Origin: Caulobacteraceae bacterium
GTDB lineage: Bacteria > Pseudomonadota > Alphaproteobacteria > Caulobacterales > Caulobacteraceae
Direction of reading: 5' to 3'
Assembly (NCBI GenBank): GCA_947501315.1
Contig: CANMXH010000002.1
Span: forward strand, 1 to 33,386
Length of the DNA stretch: 33,386 nucleotides
Part shown: positions 23,664 to 31,472 of the stretch, one piece after another
How positions within the stretch are numbered: position 1 is the first letter of the stretch
How the letters are laid out: every line of letters begins with the position of its first letter
Notes under the pieces: generated by a model
Told to the model about the DNA's origin: nothing
What the model saw: the letters and a program-made list of their open reading frames with translations, nothing else
Databases searched by the model: none
Position numbers and translations under genes: made by a program

Positions 23664-25217
23664 ATGACCGACACCACCGCCAAGAAACCCGCCGCCAAGA
23701 AGCCGGCTGCTCCCAAGGCCCCGAAGGCCGCCGCCGCAACCGGTAACGCCGCCTACACGGCCGGAACCGGCGTCGGCCGGATCGCACAGGTGATCGGCGC
23801 CGTCGTCGACGTCGAGTTCACAGGCCAGCTGCCGGCGATCCTGAACGCCCTGGAGACGCAGAACGTCGACCAGAAGACCGGCCAGCCCTTCACCCTGGTG
23901 CTGGAAGTCGCCCAGCACCTCGGCGAGAACATGGTCCGCACCATCGCCATGGACACCTCGGAAGGTCTGACCCGCGGTCAGGCCGTGACCGACACCGGCA
24001 CCTCGATCCTGGCCCCGGTCGGCCCCGGCACGCTCGGCCGGATCATGAACGTCGTCGGCGCGCCGATCGACGAACAGGGCCCGATCAAGACCACGATGTA
24101 CCGCCCGATCCACCGCGAGGCCCCGTCGTTCGAAGAGCAGTCGACCTCGTCGGAAATCCTCGTCACCGGCATCAAGGTCATCGACCTGATGTGCCCCTAC
24201 ACCAAGGGCGGCAAGATCGGCCTGTTCGGCGGCGCCGGCGTGGGCAAGACCGTGACCATGCAGGAACTGATCAACAACATCGCCAAGGCCTACGGCGGTT
24301 ATTCGGTCCTGGCCGGCGTGGGTGAGCGCACCCGTGAAGGCAACGACCTCTATCACGAGATGATCGAGTCCAATGTGAACGTGGACCCGACCAAGAACGG
24401 CGGCTCGACCGAAGGCTCCAAATGCGCCCTCGTCTACGGCCAGATGAACGAGCCTCCCGGTGCCCGCGCCCGCGTCGCCCTGACCGGCCTGGCCCAGGCC
24501 GAGTATTTCCGCGACGAGGAAGGCAAGGACGTTCTGCTGTTCGTCGACAACATCTTCCGCTTCACCCAGGCCGGTTCGGAAGTGTCCGCCCTGCTGGGCC
24601 GTATCCCGTCCGCCGTGGGCTATCAGCCGACGCTGGCGACCGAGATGGGCAACCTGCAGGAGCGCATCACCTCGACCAAGAAGGGCTCGATCACCTCGGT
24701 CCAGGCCATCTACGTCCCCGCCGACGACCTGACCGACCCGGCCCCGGCCGCCTCCTTCGCCCACCTGGACGCGACGACCGTGCTGAGCCGCGATATCGCC
24801 GCCCAGGCCATCTTCCCGGCCGTGGACCCGCTCGACTCGACCTCGCGGATCATGGACCCGCTGGTCATCGGCGAGGAACACTATCGCGTCGCCCGTTCGG
24901 TCCAGGAAGTCCTGCAGCAGTACAAGGCCCTGAAGGACATCATCGCCATCCTGGGCATGGACGAGCTGTCGGAAGAGGACAAGCTGATCGTCTCGCGCGC
25001 CCGCAAGATCCAGCGCTTCCTGTCGCAGCCCTTCTTCGTGGCCGAGCAGTTCACCGGCGCGGACGGCAAATTCGTGTCGCTGGAAGACACCATCCGCTCG
25101 TTCAAGGGCATCGTCGCCGGCGAATACGACCACCTTCCGGAAGCCGCCTTCTACATGGTCGGCGCCATCGAGGAAGCCGTGACCAAGGCCCAGAAGCTCG
25201 CCGCCGAGGCGGCCTGA
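23664..25217 (+). CDS. atpD: ATP synthase F1 beta subunit
   Basis: A 517-residue catalytic subunit. Walker A is GGAGVGKT (189-196), followed by the catalytic GERTREGNDLYHEM and the ATP-synthase alpha/beta signature around PAVDPLDSTSR. Before the conserved barrel (from about residue 37) lies a tail of roughly 35 residues rich in Lys, Ala and Pro (TAKKPAAKKPAAPKAPKAAA), which most beta subunits lack but which is seen in this bacterial group. The ATG at 23664 follows GGAACGA. A longer frame from 23577 overlaps the end of atpG and is not needed. Confidence 0.97.
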   Translation: MTDTTAKKPAAKKPAAPKAPKAAAATGNAAYTAGTGVGRIAQVIGAVVDVEFTGQLPAILNALETQNVDQKTGQPFTLVLEVAQHLGENMVRTIAMDTSEGLTRGQAVTDTGTSILAPVGPGTLGRIMNVVGAPIDEQGPIKTTMYRPIHREAPSFEEQSTSSEILVTGIKVIDLMCPYTKGGKIGLFGGAGVGKTVTMQELINNIAKAYGGYSVLAGVGERTREGNDLYHEMIESNVNVDPTKNGGSTEGSKCALVYGQMNEPPGARARVALTGLAQAEYFRDEEGKDVLLFVDNIFRFTQAGSEVSALLGRIPSAVGYQPTLATEMGNLQERITSTKKGSITSVQAIYVPADDLTDPAPAASFAHLDATTVLSRDIAAQAIFPAVDPLDSTSRIMDPLVIGEEHYRVARSVQEVLQQYKALKDIIAILGMDELSEEDKLIVSRARKIQRFLSQPFFVAEQFTGADGKFVSLEDTIRSFKGIVAGEYDHLPEAAFYMVGAIEEAVTKAQKLAAEAA

Positions 25218-25220
25218 TCC

Positions 25221-25493
25221 ATGGCCGGCAAGCTCAGCTTCTCGCTGGTGTCACCTGAGCGCGAGGTCTTCAACGGCCTCGTCGATCAGGTCGACGCGCC
25301 CGGCGCCGAAGGCGATTTCGGCGTCCTCGCCGACCACGCGCCGTTCATGACCGCCCTGCGCGAAGGTGTGGTCACGGTCATCGACGGCGGTTCGCGCCGC
25401 CAGTTCGAGGTCCACGGCGGCTTCGCCGACGTGACCCCGGCCGGCCTGACCATCCTGGCCGAACAGGCCTCGGAAGTGACGGCGGCCGCCTAG
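25221..25493 (+). CDS. atpC: ATP synthase F1 epsilon subunit, short form lacking the C-terminal helices
   Basis: Only 90 residues, against about 130-140 in many bacteria. The N-terminal ten-stranded beta-sandwich is complete (LSFSLVSPEREVF, DQVDAPGAEGDFGVLADHAPF split over two strands, GFADVTPAGLTILAEQA), but the protein ends where the two inhibitory C-terminal helices would begin. The stop is clean, with no downstream frame that continues the domain, so this is a genuine short form, not a frameshift. The gene starts 3 bases after the atpD stop. Confidence 0.94.
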   Translation: MAGKLSFSLVSPEREVFNGLVDQVDAPGAEGDFGVLADHAPFMTALREGVVTVIDGGSRRQFEVHGGFADVTPAGLTILAEQASEVTAAA

Positions 25494-25497
25494 GCCC

Positions 25498-25697
25498 TTG
25501 TCATCCCGGACGCGGCAAGGCCGCGATCCGGGACGCGCCTGCTCCAACATCTCGCCTCCCGGAAGGCGCGCGGCGCCTGTCCGGGAGCAGGGTTGAACCT
25601 GCCGGGATCCCGGTTCAGCTCTTCGAGCTCCCCGGGAGTTTACTATTGGAGCCCTGTCCCGTCCCGGCTCTACGCTTCGCTTCGGCCGGGATGACAA
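25498..25697. repeat. 200-bp structured element with 12-bp perfect terminal inverted repeats
   Basis: The ends are TTGTCATCCCGG (25498-25509) and CCGGGATGACAA (25686-25697), exact reverse complements. Inside are at least three further hairpins: CCCGGACGCGGC/GCCGCGATCCGGG (25505-25532), CTCCCGG..AGGCGC/GCGCCT..CCGGGAG (about 25555-25587) and AGCTC-TTC-GAGCT (about 25618-25630). It fills most of the 325-base gap between atpC and rppH. No gene is present. A fragment of a second copy is at the window start. Confidence 0.85.
25505..25532 (+). terminator. Possible transcription stop after the atp operon
   Basis: A 12-bp GC-rich stem with one bulged A and a 3-base loop begins 12 bases after the atpC stop. 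It has no T run, so it is either a weak terminator or only part of the repeat element. Confidence 0.35.
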
Positions 25698-25818
25698 GGT
25701 CCGCTGTCCGCTGCCTCCGGCCAAGGGGGCGAGGCCACCGGCCGGAAGACCGCTCCGACAGCGCCCCCCTTCTGCTGCCAGTCAAGCTTCAACCGCCAGC
25801 CATCGGCCACTGAAACCC

Positions 25819-26289
25819 CTAGACCACCAGCGGCGCAAACACGGCCACGACCTGTTCATAGACGGCCCGTTTGAACGGAACGATCTGGTCAGGGGCTTCG
25901 CTCAGCGGTCCCCAGCGCCAGGCGTCGAACTCGATCTCGCCGTGGGCCTCGAGGTCGATCTCGGACTCCTCGCCGGTAAAGCGGAAGGCGAACCACTGCT
26001 GCTTCTGGCCAGACCAGCCGCGCGCCTGTTTCGACCCGCCGTAGTCGGGGGGGAAGTCGTAGGCGATCCATTCTTCCGTCCGGGCGATCAGCTCGGCCGA
26101 GGTGACCCCGGTCTCCTCATACAGCTCGCGCCGGGCGGCGGCCTCGAGGTCCTCGCCCTCATCGACCCCGCCCTGGGGAAATTGCCAGTTATGCGGTCCT
26201 TCAGTCCCGGCGCGGCGGCCGTACCAGACGCGCCCGTCCGGATGGAACAGCACGACGCCGACATTCGGGCGGTAGCGGGAAAGGTCCAT
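25819..26289 (-). CDS. rppH: RNA pyrophosphohydrolase (Nudix)
   Basis: A 156-residue Nudix hydrolase that removes pyrophosphate from the 5' end of triphosphorylated RNA and so starts mRNA decay. The opening YRPNVGVVLF is typical, and the full Nudix box runs from Gly40 through Glu46 to REL.EETGV (54-62). WQFPQGG just before it is the usual RppH signature. The length matches the family. The ATG at 26289 abuts an inverted 7-bp-repeat array, leaving no visible Shine-Dalgarno site. Confidence 0.94.
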   Translation of the reverse strand: MDLSRYRPNVGVVLFHPDGRVWYGRRAGTEGPHNWQFPQGGVDEGEDLEAAARRELYEETGVTSAELIARTEEWIAYDFPPDYGGSKQARGWSGQKQQWFAFRFTGEESEIDLEAHGEIEFDAWRWGPLSEAPDQIVPFKRAVYEQVVAVFAPLVV

Positions 26290-26386
26290 GAGTGGCGAGT
26301 GGCGAGTGACGAGCGGTGAGTCAAGGCGCGGATCGAAAGCCGAGCGAGCGAGTCCTCGTCACTCGCCACGCGTCACTCACCACTTC
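26290..26386. repeat. Inverted array of 7-bp repeats filling the gap before rppH
   Basis: The left arm reads in heptamers GTGGCGA, GTGGCGA, GTGACGA, GCGGTGA (about 26292-26319). The right arm (about 26355-26385) is their reverse complement, with GTGGTGA, GTGACGC, GTGGCGA, GTGACGA in the opposite sense. A 15-base stretch (GTGGCGAGTGACGAG) is an exact inverted repeat. The element runs from the rppH start codon to the stop codon of the deacetylase-like gene. Confidence 0.88.
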
Positions 26387-27586
26387 CTATCTTCCCGGCC
26401 GCTGCGTCATCGCGCTCGCCGGAGCCAGCTGCAGCCCGCGGGCCTCCATGCCGGCAGTCCAGCGGGCCACGGCCTCGACCGTGACCGGATAGCTGAAGCC
26501 GGTGCCCATGGCCTGGCCATTGCCCTTGGCCAGGGCCTCGAGCGCATTCAACTGGCCCACGATGGCGGCCGGGTTCTGTTCCTCGTCGATGATCCGGTTG
26601 GCGCTGGCGCGAGCCCAGGCACCGGGTCGGCGGCTCATCGAGCCGTCGTCGAGAAAGGCCACCCCGCGCTGGCGCAGAACGGTCATGAAGGCGGTCATGC
26701 CGGAGTCCGATGCTGCGAACCGGTCGCCCATATAGTTGGTGACGCCGAAATAGCCGGTGGCCCGGCCCAGCAGCCAGTTCATCCGCGCCTGGATATCGGC
26801 CGCCTCCGCCGAGGCCAGCAGGGTGTGCGGACCCGGATCGTTGTCGGGATAGCCGGAAGGCTCCATCGGCATTTCCAGCATGACCTCATGGCCCTGGGCG
26901 CGGGCCAGGTCGATCCAGCCCTGCAGACCCTCGGCATAGGGGACGAAGCTGAGGGTTACCTCCGGAGGCAGCCGTTCGATGGCGGCACGGGTGGTGACGG
27001 CGTTCAGGCCGAGGCCGCCGACGATGATGGCCACGCGCGGGCGGCCGTTGGAGCGGAACGGGCGGGCATAGGCCTGGGCCGGCACGCGGCCGTCGGTCGC
27101 AATGGCCGGCAGGGGGCCGTTGGGGCCCGGCTGGCTCAGCCCGGCGATCGGGGCGGCGGGCAGGGGGCTGGCGGCGATGCGGGGGGCGGTCACTGGCGCG
27201 CCGTTGCCGGACACGGTTGCCCCGTTGGGCAGGGTGATGACGGCCTCGCCGCCGAGGGCGGGATCGACGGCACCGCCGTCCCCCGCAAGGTCCTGCCACG
27301 AGCCATAGGCATCGACCGAGAAGGCCTCGAGCCCGGTCGGGGCGGGCGCGGCGACAGGCGCCTCACGCTTCAACGTGGCCCGCGCCGAGGGGGCTCCGGC
27401 CCGGGGGTCGCCCAGAACGGTGATGAACAGGGCCGCCGCTCCGATCAGAAGCAGGCCGGCACCGGTTACAGCGACGGGCGGTTTCGTCAGAAAGCGGCCG
27501 ACGGGCGCAAGATTATCGCGCAACGACCGGCGCACCGGGGGCGCTCCGGCGGTGGTGGCGAGGACTGACTGGCGCTTGGCGAACAT
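26387..27586 (-). CDS. Divergent polysaccharide deacetylase family protein
   Basis: A 399-residue protein with one membrane anchor near the N-terminus (about 36-56), a low-complexity Pro/Ala linker, then a divergent polysaccharide deacetylase domain (about 180-395; YibQ-like). Landmarks are PRVAIIVGGLGLN, LPPEVTLSFVPYA, GHEVMLEMPMEP, YPDNDPGPHTLL and FLDDGSM. The canonical metal-binding Asp pair of the first motif is replaced by Gly-Gly, as is usual in this divergent group, so deacetylase activity is doubtful. The domain faces the periplasm. The ATG at 27586 is chosen; a GTG at 27643 would add 19 residues across a perfect hairpin. It follows ctpA, a pairing common in alphaproteobacteria. Confidence 0.82.
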   Translation of the reverse strand: MFAKRQSVLATTAGAPPVRRSLRDNLAPVGRFLTKPPVAVTGAGLLLIGAAALFITVLGDPRAGAPSARATLKREAPVAAPAPTGLEAFSVDAYGSWQDLAGDGGAVDPALGGEAVITLPNGATVSGNGAPVTAPRIAASPLPAAPIAGLSQPGPNGPLPAIATDGRVPAQAYARPFRSNGRPRVAIIVGGLGLNAVTTRAAIERLPPEVTLSFVPYAEGLQGWIDLARAQGHEVMLEMPMEPSGYPDNDPGPHTLLASAEAADIQARMNWLLGRATGYFGVTNYMGDRFAASDSGMTAFMTVLRQRGVAFLDDGSMSRRPGAWARASANRIIDEEQNPAAIVGQLNALEALAKGNGQAMGTGFSYPVTVEAVARWTAGMEARGLQLAPASAMTQRPGR

Positions 27587-27610
27587 GGGCAGGACTGGAC
27601 GCTTGATGCG

Positions 27611-27631
27611 GGGGTCCGCGAAGCGGACCCC
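27611..27631 (-). other. Perfect hairpin at the 5' end of the deacetylase-like gene
   Basis: GGGGTCCGC-GAA-GCGGACCCC is a 9-bp perfect stem with a 3-base loop, 25 bases before the chosen ATG at 27586. It has no T run on either strand. If the GTG at 27643 were the true start it would lie in coding sequence. Confidence 0.55.
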
Positions 27632-27668
27632 TTCAGTCTTCACCTTGGCGGGCGTCGGTTAAGAAACC

Positions 27669-27683
27669 CTAACGCGCCGTTAG
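27669..27683 (-). terminator. Weak terminator-like hairpin after ctpA
   Basis: CTAACG-CGC-CGTTAG is a perfect 6-bp stem, 11 bases past the ctpA stop. On the minus strand it is followed by GGTTTCTTAA, a poor T tract, so it would attenuate but not fully stop transcription into the next gene. Confidence 0.35.
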
Positions 27684-27693
27684 CCATGTCGCG

Positions 27694-29064
27694 TCAATTT
27701 TCCGGCGCGGGTTCCGGCTCGGCCGCAGCCAGGGCGGAGCCCGGGGCGGTCACCACAATACCCTCGGGCGCAGCGGCCAGCCGGGTCAGATCCCCGCCGG
27801 CCCGCAGTACGTCGAACGCCCGCTCCAGCTGGTAGTCCTTGTCCTCGGGCCAGGCTTCGCCCGGGGCCTCGACCGGGGTGTGGGGGCCCTTGCGCTCGGC
27901 GCCGATCGAGGCGTCCAGCGCTGTGGCGTAGGCCGCCTCCGAATAGATGAAATTCGACCGCGACACGATCCGCGCCTCGGCCAGAGAGCGGGACACCTCC
28001 AGATCGGGCTCGATGCCGATCTTCTGGATCGAGCCGCCCGAGGGGGTGAAGTAGCGGGCCGTGGTGATCGACAGGGCACCATCCTCACCGCTGCGCAGGG
28101 GAATGACGGTCTGGACCGAACCCTTGCCGAAGCTGGTCAGGCCGACAATGGTCGCGCGTTGGTGGTCCTTCAGGGCACCGGCCACGATCTCGGAGGCCGA
28201 GGCGGAACCGTAGTTGATCAGCACCACCAGCGGCAGACCGCCGGTCAGGTCGCCCGGACGGGCGCCATAGCGCTGGATCTGGTCGGCCTTGCGCCCGCGC
28301 TGGCTGACGATCTCGCCGCGTTCGAGGAAGGCGTCCGACACGGCGATGGCTGCATCCAGCAGGCCGCCGCCGTTGTTCCGCAGGTCCAGTACATAGCCCG
28401 TGATGGCCGGATTCCCGGCCTTCAGCCGGGCAATGGTCTCGCCCAGTTCGCGGCCGGTATTCTCGTTGAAGGTCGAGACGCGCAGATAGGCGAAGTCGCC
28501 CTCGATCCGGCCGGTGACGGAATCGATCCGGATCACTTCGCGCGTCAGCGTCACCTCGCGCGGATCCTCGCCATCCCGCAGGAAGGTGACGAGGACCGTC
28601 GTACCGACCGCCCCGCGCAGTTTTTCGGACACCTGGCTGACGGTCAGGCCTGCGGCGCTCTGGCCCTCAATGGACGAGATGACATCTCCGGCGTTCACGC
28701 CGGCGCGGGCGGCCGGCCCGCCATCCATCGGCGAGATCACCTTCACAAGGCCGCCCTCGGCCTGGATCGTCAGGCCCACGCCCGAATAGGCCCCCGACGT
28801 CCGCTCCTGCAGTTCGTCATAGCCACTGGGTGGCAGATAGTTGGAATGGGGGTCCAGCGCCCCCATCATGCCCTGCAGCGCGGCCTCGATCAGTTTCTTG
28901 TCATCGACCGGGACGACATAGGCCTGTTCGACGATGCCCAGGACGTCCCCGAACAGGGCCAGCATCCGGAAAGCCTCGTTCCGCGGCGTCTGGCCTGTGG
29001 CGGTCGCTGCACCGAGCCCCACGAGGGTCACGGCGGCAGCGCCAACCAGCAACAATTTACGCAT
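27694..29064 (-). CDS. ctpA: Carboxy-terminal processing protease (S41 family)
   Basis: A 456-residue periplasmic S41 protease. A signal peptide covers about 1-24. A helical segment with DPHSNYLPP follows, then a PDZ domain (about 95-165, GVGLTI...AGVNAGDVI) and the protease core with LDLRNNGGG. The catalytic pair is Ser289 in GSASASEI and Lys314 in SFGKGSVQ, spaced 25 residues apart as in Prc and the plant D1 protease. The C-terminus is Ala/Pro/Glu-rich. Homologs trim periplasmic proteins, including cell-wall hydrolases. AAGAGA precedes the ATG. The gene lies between an EnvC-like factor and the divergent deacetylase, which suggests envelope or division work. Confidence 0.94.
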   Translation of the reverse strand: MRKLLLVGAAAVTLVGLGAATATGQTPRNEAFRMLALFGDVLGIVEQAYVVPVDDKKLIEAALQGMMGALDPHSNYLPPSGYDELQERTSGAYSGVGLTIQAEGGLVKVISPMDGGPAARAGVNAGDVISSIEGQSAAGLTVSQVSEKLRGAVGTTVLVTFLRDGEDPREVTLTREVIRIDSVTGRIEGDFAYLRVSTFNENTGRELGETIARLKAGNPAITGYVLDLRNNGGGLLDAAIAVSDAFLERGEIVSQRGRKADQIQRYGARPGDLTGGLPLVVLINYGSASASEIVAGALKDHQRATIVGLTSFGKGSVQTVIPLRSGEDGALSITTARYFTPSGGSIQKIGIEPDLEVSRSLAEARIVSRSNFIYSEAAYATALDASIGAERKGPHTPVEAPGEAWPEDKDYQLERAFDVLRAGGDLTRLAAAPEGIVVTAPGSALAAAEPEPAPEN

Positions 29065-29201
29065 CGGGTCTCTTTCAGCGAACAGGAAGGCGGCTCTTGG
29101 ATGGATCAGTTACGAACCGGCCGGCGACGAAATCGTGGCCGATCGGCGATTGCCGGATAAAATCAGTGTCATCGCCGGTTGGGAAGCGGTTTCGCGGAAG
29201 G

Positions 29202-29333
29202 GGTGATTGGTGATTGGTGGTTGGTGACTGGTGACTGGCGGGTTGCAGAAGAGGCACCCGGCCCGCGAACTCGAAAATCACCAACCACCAATCACCAACC
29301 ACCAATCACCAATCACCAGTCACCAGCCACTCA
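29202..29333. repeat. Inverted array of 7-bp repeats at the end of the EnvC-like gene
   Basis: The left arm holds six heptamers of the form GGTGATT, GGTGGTT and GGTGACT (29202-29245). The right arm holds eight of the opposite sense, AATCACC, AACCACC and AGTCACC (29276-29331), running into the EnvC-like stop codon. The 30-base centre is unrelated. The rest of the gap (29065-29201) shows no gene or clear signal. Confidence 0.9.
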
Positions 29334-30410
29334 CTGCAACCACGGCCCCGGATCAATCGGCCGCTCGTCGCGGCGAAGTTCGAATGTCGGCTCGCCGTCA
29401 ACGCCGGTCCTGCCAAGGCTCTGGCCGTCCATGACCCGGTCTCCAGCCGTAACCGACAGCGTGTCGAGGCCGGAAATCACCGCGCGCCAGCCCGGGCCAA
29501 GGTCCACGATGACCACCTGTCCCCAGCCACTCAGCGGCCCGGCAAACGCCACCTGTCCGGCGGCGGGCGCGCGGACCTCCGACCCGCTGGTGCGCCAGCT
29601 CCAGCCACTTGATCCCCCGCCAAAACGCCGCGAGGGAGTGCCGTCGACGGGTGCGGTCAGGCGGCTGCGTCCGGCAGGCAGTCGGGCCGAAGCGGGCTCG
29701 GTTTCCGTCCCGGGCGGCGGTACGGCCGCGCCGAGCGAGCGCAGACGCGTCTCCAGCACGCGGCTGGCCTGTTCGGCGCTCTCGGCCTCGGCCCGCAATA
29801 CGGCCTCAAGGGCCGTCTTTCGGCTCGTAAGGGTCTCGATCTCCGCGCGCCGGTCGCCGCGGGCGCTTTCGATTGTGAACAGCTGCTCGCTGTTCAGGGC
29901 GCTGAGCCGCCGCACCCTGACGACCTCGGCCTGACGGTCCGCCAGCCCCTGGGCGCGCGCCTGCAGCCCGGGGGCCATGGCCCGCATCAGAATGGCGGCC
30001 CGGACCGTGTCGACCGCCCTGTCGGCGGGGACGAGCAGCGGCGGCGGCGGACGACGGCTGATCATCTGCAGGGCGGACAGGAGCCGACCCTGGCGCCCCC
30101 GCGCGCGAGACAGCCTGGCCACCAGTTCCGCCTCCTGTCGCCCCAGTTCGCGCAGTCGCGCCCGCTGGCCCGCGAGCACGGCATCGTCCTGGCCGACAGC
30201 GGCGCGCAGCCCGGTAAGCTGGCGTTCGAGCCCGGCAATCTCACGGGAGGCCTCGGCGGCTTCCCGGCGCAGGCGAAGGGCGCGGGCCCGCTCGTCACGG
30301 AACTCGGCCTGCAGCCGGCTGACGTCGCCGGCAGACGGGTTCTGGCGTGCGATCGCCGCCACAGGCAGGGCGATCAGGCTCAGACAGAGAATCAGGAGGG
30401 GCGCGCGCAT
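29331..30410 (-). CDS. EnvC-like murein hydrolase activator with degenerate LytM domain
   Basis: A 359-residue exported protein: a signal peptide over 1-22 (ALPVAAIA), a long coiled coil rich in Arg, Glu and Ala (about 25-245), then a C-terminal LytM/M23 domain. The metal-binding histidines of active M23 peptidases are missing: GLD stands where the family has GHN or GHL, and FELRRDERPID replaces the HxH strand. This is the state of EnvC, which does not cut peptidoglycan but activates amidases at the septum. A longer start at 30449 is possible and would leave 15 bases to rlmH. The shorter one gives a normal signal peptide. The stop overlaps a heptamer array. Confidence 0.85.
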   Translation of the reverse strand: MRAPLLILCLSLIALPVAAIARQNPSAGDVSRLQAEFRDERARALRLRREAAEASREIAGLERQLTGLRAAVGQDDAVLAGQRARLRELGRQEAELVARLSRARGRQGRLLSALQMISRRPPPPLLVPADRAVDTVRAAILMRAMAPGLQARAQGLADRQAEVVRVRRLSALNSEQLFTIESARGDRRAEIETLTSRKTALEAVLRAEAESAEQASRVLETRLRSLGAAVPPPGTETEPASARLPAGRSRLTAPVDGTPSRRFGGGSSGWSWRTSGSEVRAPAAGQVAFAGPLSGWGQVVIVDLGPGWRAVISGLDTLSVTAGDRVMDGQSLGRTGVDGEPTFELRRDERPIDPGPWLQ

Positions 30411-30464
30411 GGAGCGAGAGCGAATATCCGGTTTCGGATGCGAGCGCATCCATGCCGGTTCGCG

Positions 30465-30929
30465 TCAGTCGCGATGATAGGGTGATCCGGCCAGGATGGT
30501 CACGGCGCGATACAATTGTTCCGCCAGCATGGCTCGCGCAAGGGCATGCGGCCAGGTCTGGGGTCCGAAGGCGAGGGTCGAGCCCGCGGCCGCACGCACG
30601 CTCTCGTCCAGCCCGTCTGCCCCGCCGATGGCGAACACCAGCCGGCGCTCGCCGCGATCACGCAACAGGGCGATATGGTCGGCGAAGGCCCGGCTGGAAA
30701 AGGTCCTCCCGCGCTCGTCGCAGGCGATCAGATGCGCGCCCTCGGCGGCCTTCAGGATCAGCTCCGCCTCGGGCGCCTTGCCGGCCTTGCGTGGCTCCAG
30801 GTCGACCAGCTCCAGCGGGCCCAGGCCGAGGGCCCGCCCTGCCAGGGTGGCGCGCTCGGCATAGTCGGCCGCCAGGACGGCCTCGGGTCCCCGCCCCGGC
30901 TTGCCGATGGCGATGACGGCCAGCTTCAT
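30465..30929 (-). CDS. rlmH: 23S rRNA pseudouridine-1915 N3-methyltransferase
   Basis: A 154-residue SPOUT-class methyltransferase that methylates pseudouridine 1915 of helix 69 in 23S rRNA, using S-adenosylmethionine. The trefoil-knot motifs are visible: LIACDERGRTFSS, VFAIGGADGLDE (the cofactor loop), and the C-terminal LAEQLYRAVTILAGSPYHRD with the family's PYH tail. Length is standard. It follows rsfS by 26 bases, the usual order. Confidence 0.96.
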   Translation of the reverse strand: MKLAVIAIGKPGRGPEAVLAADYAERATLAGRALGLGPLELVDLEPRKAGKAPEAELILKAAEGAHLIACDERGRTFSSRAFADHIALLRDRGERRLVFAIGGADGLDESVRAAAGSTLAFGPQTWPHALARAMLAEQLYRAVTILAGSPYHRD

Positions 30930-30955
30930 GGGTTCACGAACAGGGGCTCAGGAGA

Positions 30956-31375
30956 TCAGGCGCGGGCGTCGACGCGGTGGCCGCTCTCGACCGACCAGAT
31001 CTTCTCGATGTTGTAGAAGGCGCGCACTTCCGGCCGGAACAGGTGGACGATGACGTCTCCCGCATCCAGCAGCACCCAGTCGCAGTGTGGCAGGCCTGAA
31101 ACCTTGACCTTGCCGAGACCGCTTTCCTTCAGCGTCCGCTGAAGGTGGTCGGCCAGGGCGCCGACATGACGGTGCGACCGCCCGGAGGCGATGATCATGG
31201 TATCGGCCATCGGGCTCTTGCCCCTCAGGTCGATGAGCACGATGTCCTGGGCCTTGTCGTCGTCGAGACGGGACAGAAGGGCCGTTTCCAGATCGGTGGA
31301 GCCGATGGGGAGAGGCGCCTGCGGCCCGTCAGTCGGAGACCCGTCTTCGGAGTGGATGGAGTCGAATTCGTCCAT
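30956..31375 (-). CDS. rsfS: Ribosomal silencing factor RsfS
   Basis: A 139-residue member of the RsfS/Iojap family, which binds uL14 on the large ribosomal subunit and blocks subunit joining when nutrients fall. The core runs from DDDKAQDIVLIDLRGKS (38-54) through ADTMIIASGRSHRHV to CDWVLLDAGDVIVHLF and the C-terminal FYNIEKIW. An acidic N-terminal extension of about 25 residues precedes the domain. It lies between nadD and rlmH. No ribosome-binding site stands out. Confidence 0.94.
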   Translation of the reverse strand: MDEFDSIHSEDGSPTDGPQAPLPIGSTDLETALLSRLDDDKAQDIVLIDLRGKSPMADTMIIASGRSHRHVGALADHLQRTLKESGLGKVKVSGLPHCDWVLLDAGDVIVHLFRPEVRAFYNIEKIWSVESGHRVDARA

Positions 31376-31472
31376 CTCATGCGCCGTGGGGGAGTCGGCG
31401 GCGTCTTGCGCATCGTGCGCGGGCGAGGGGGTCAGCGGAGGGCTCCGGGGAGATTACTAAAGCGGAAGCCTA

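Noticed and set aside
27658..27675. CtrA-type binding site (TTAA-N7-TTAA)
   Set aside because: Only one half (TTAA) fits. The second half is off in sequence or spacing, and the position is better explained by the small hairpin after ctpA.
29202..29333. CRISPR array
   Set aside because: The repeats are 7 bases long with no spacers and form inverted arms. No cas genes are present.
29179..29934. Plus-strand frame beginning in the heptamer array (repeated TNHQSP-like residues)
   Set aside because: The repetitive start is translation of the 7-base repeats, and the rest is antisense to the EnvC-like gene.
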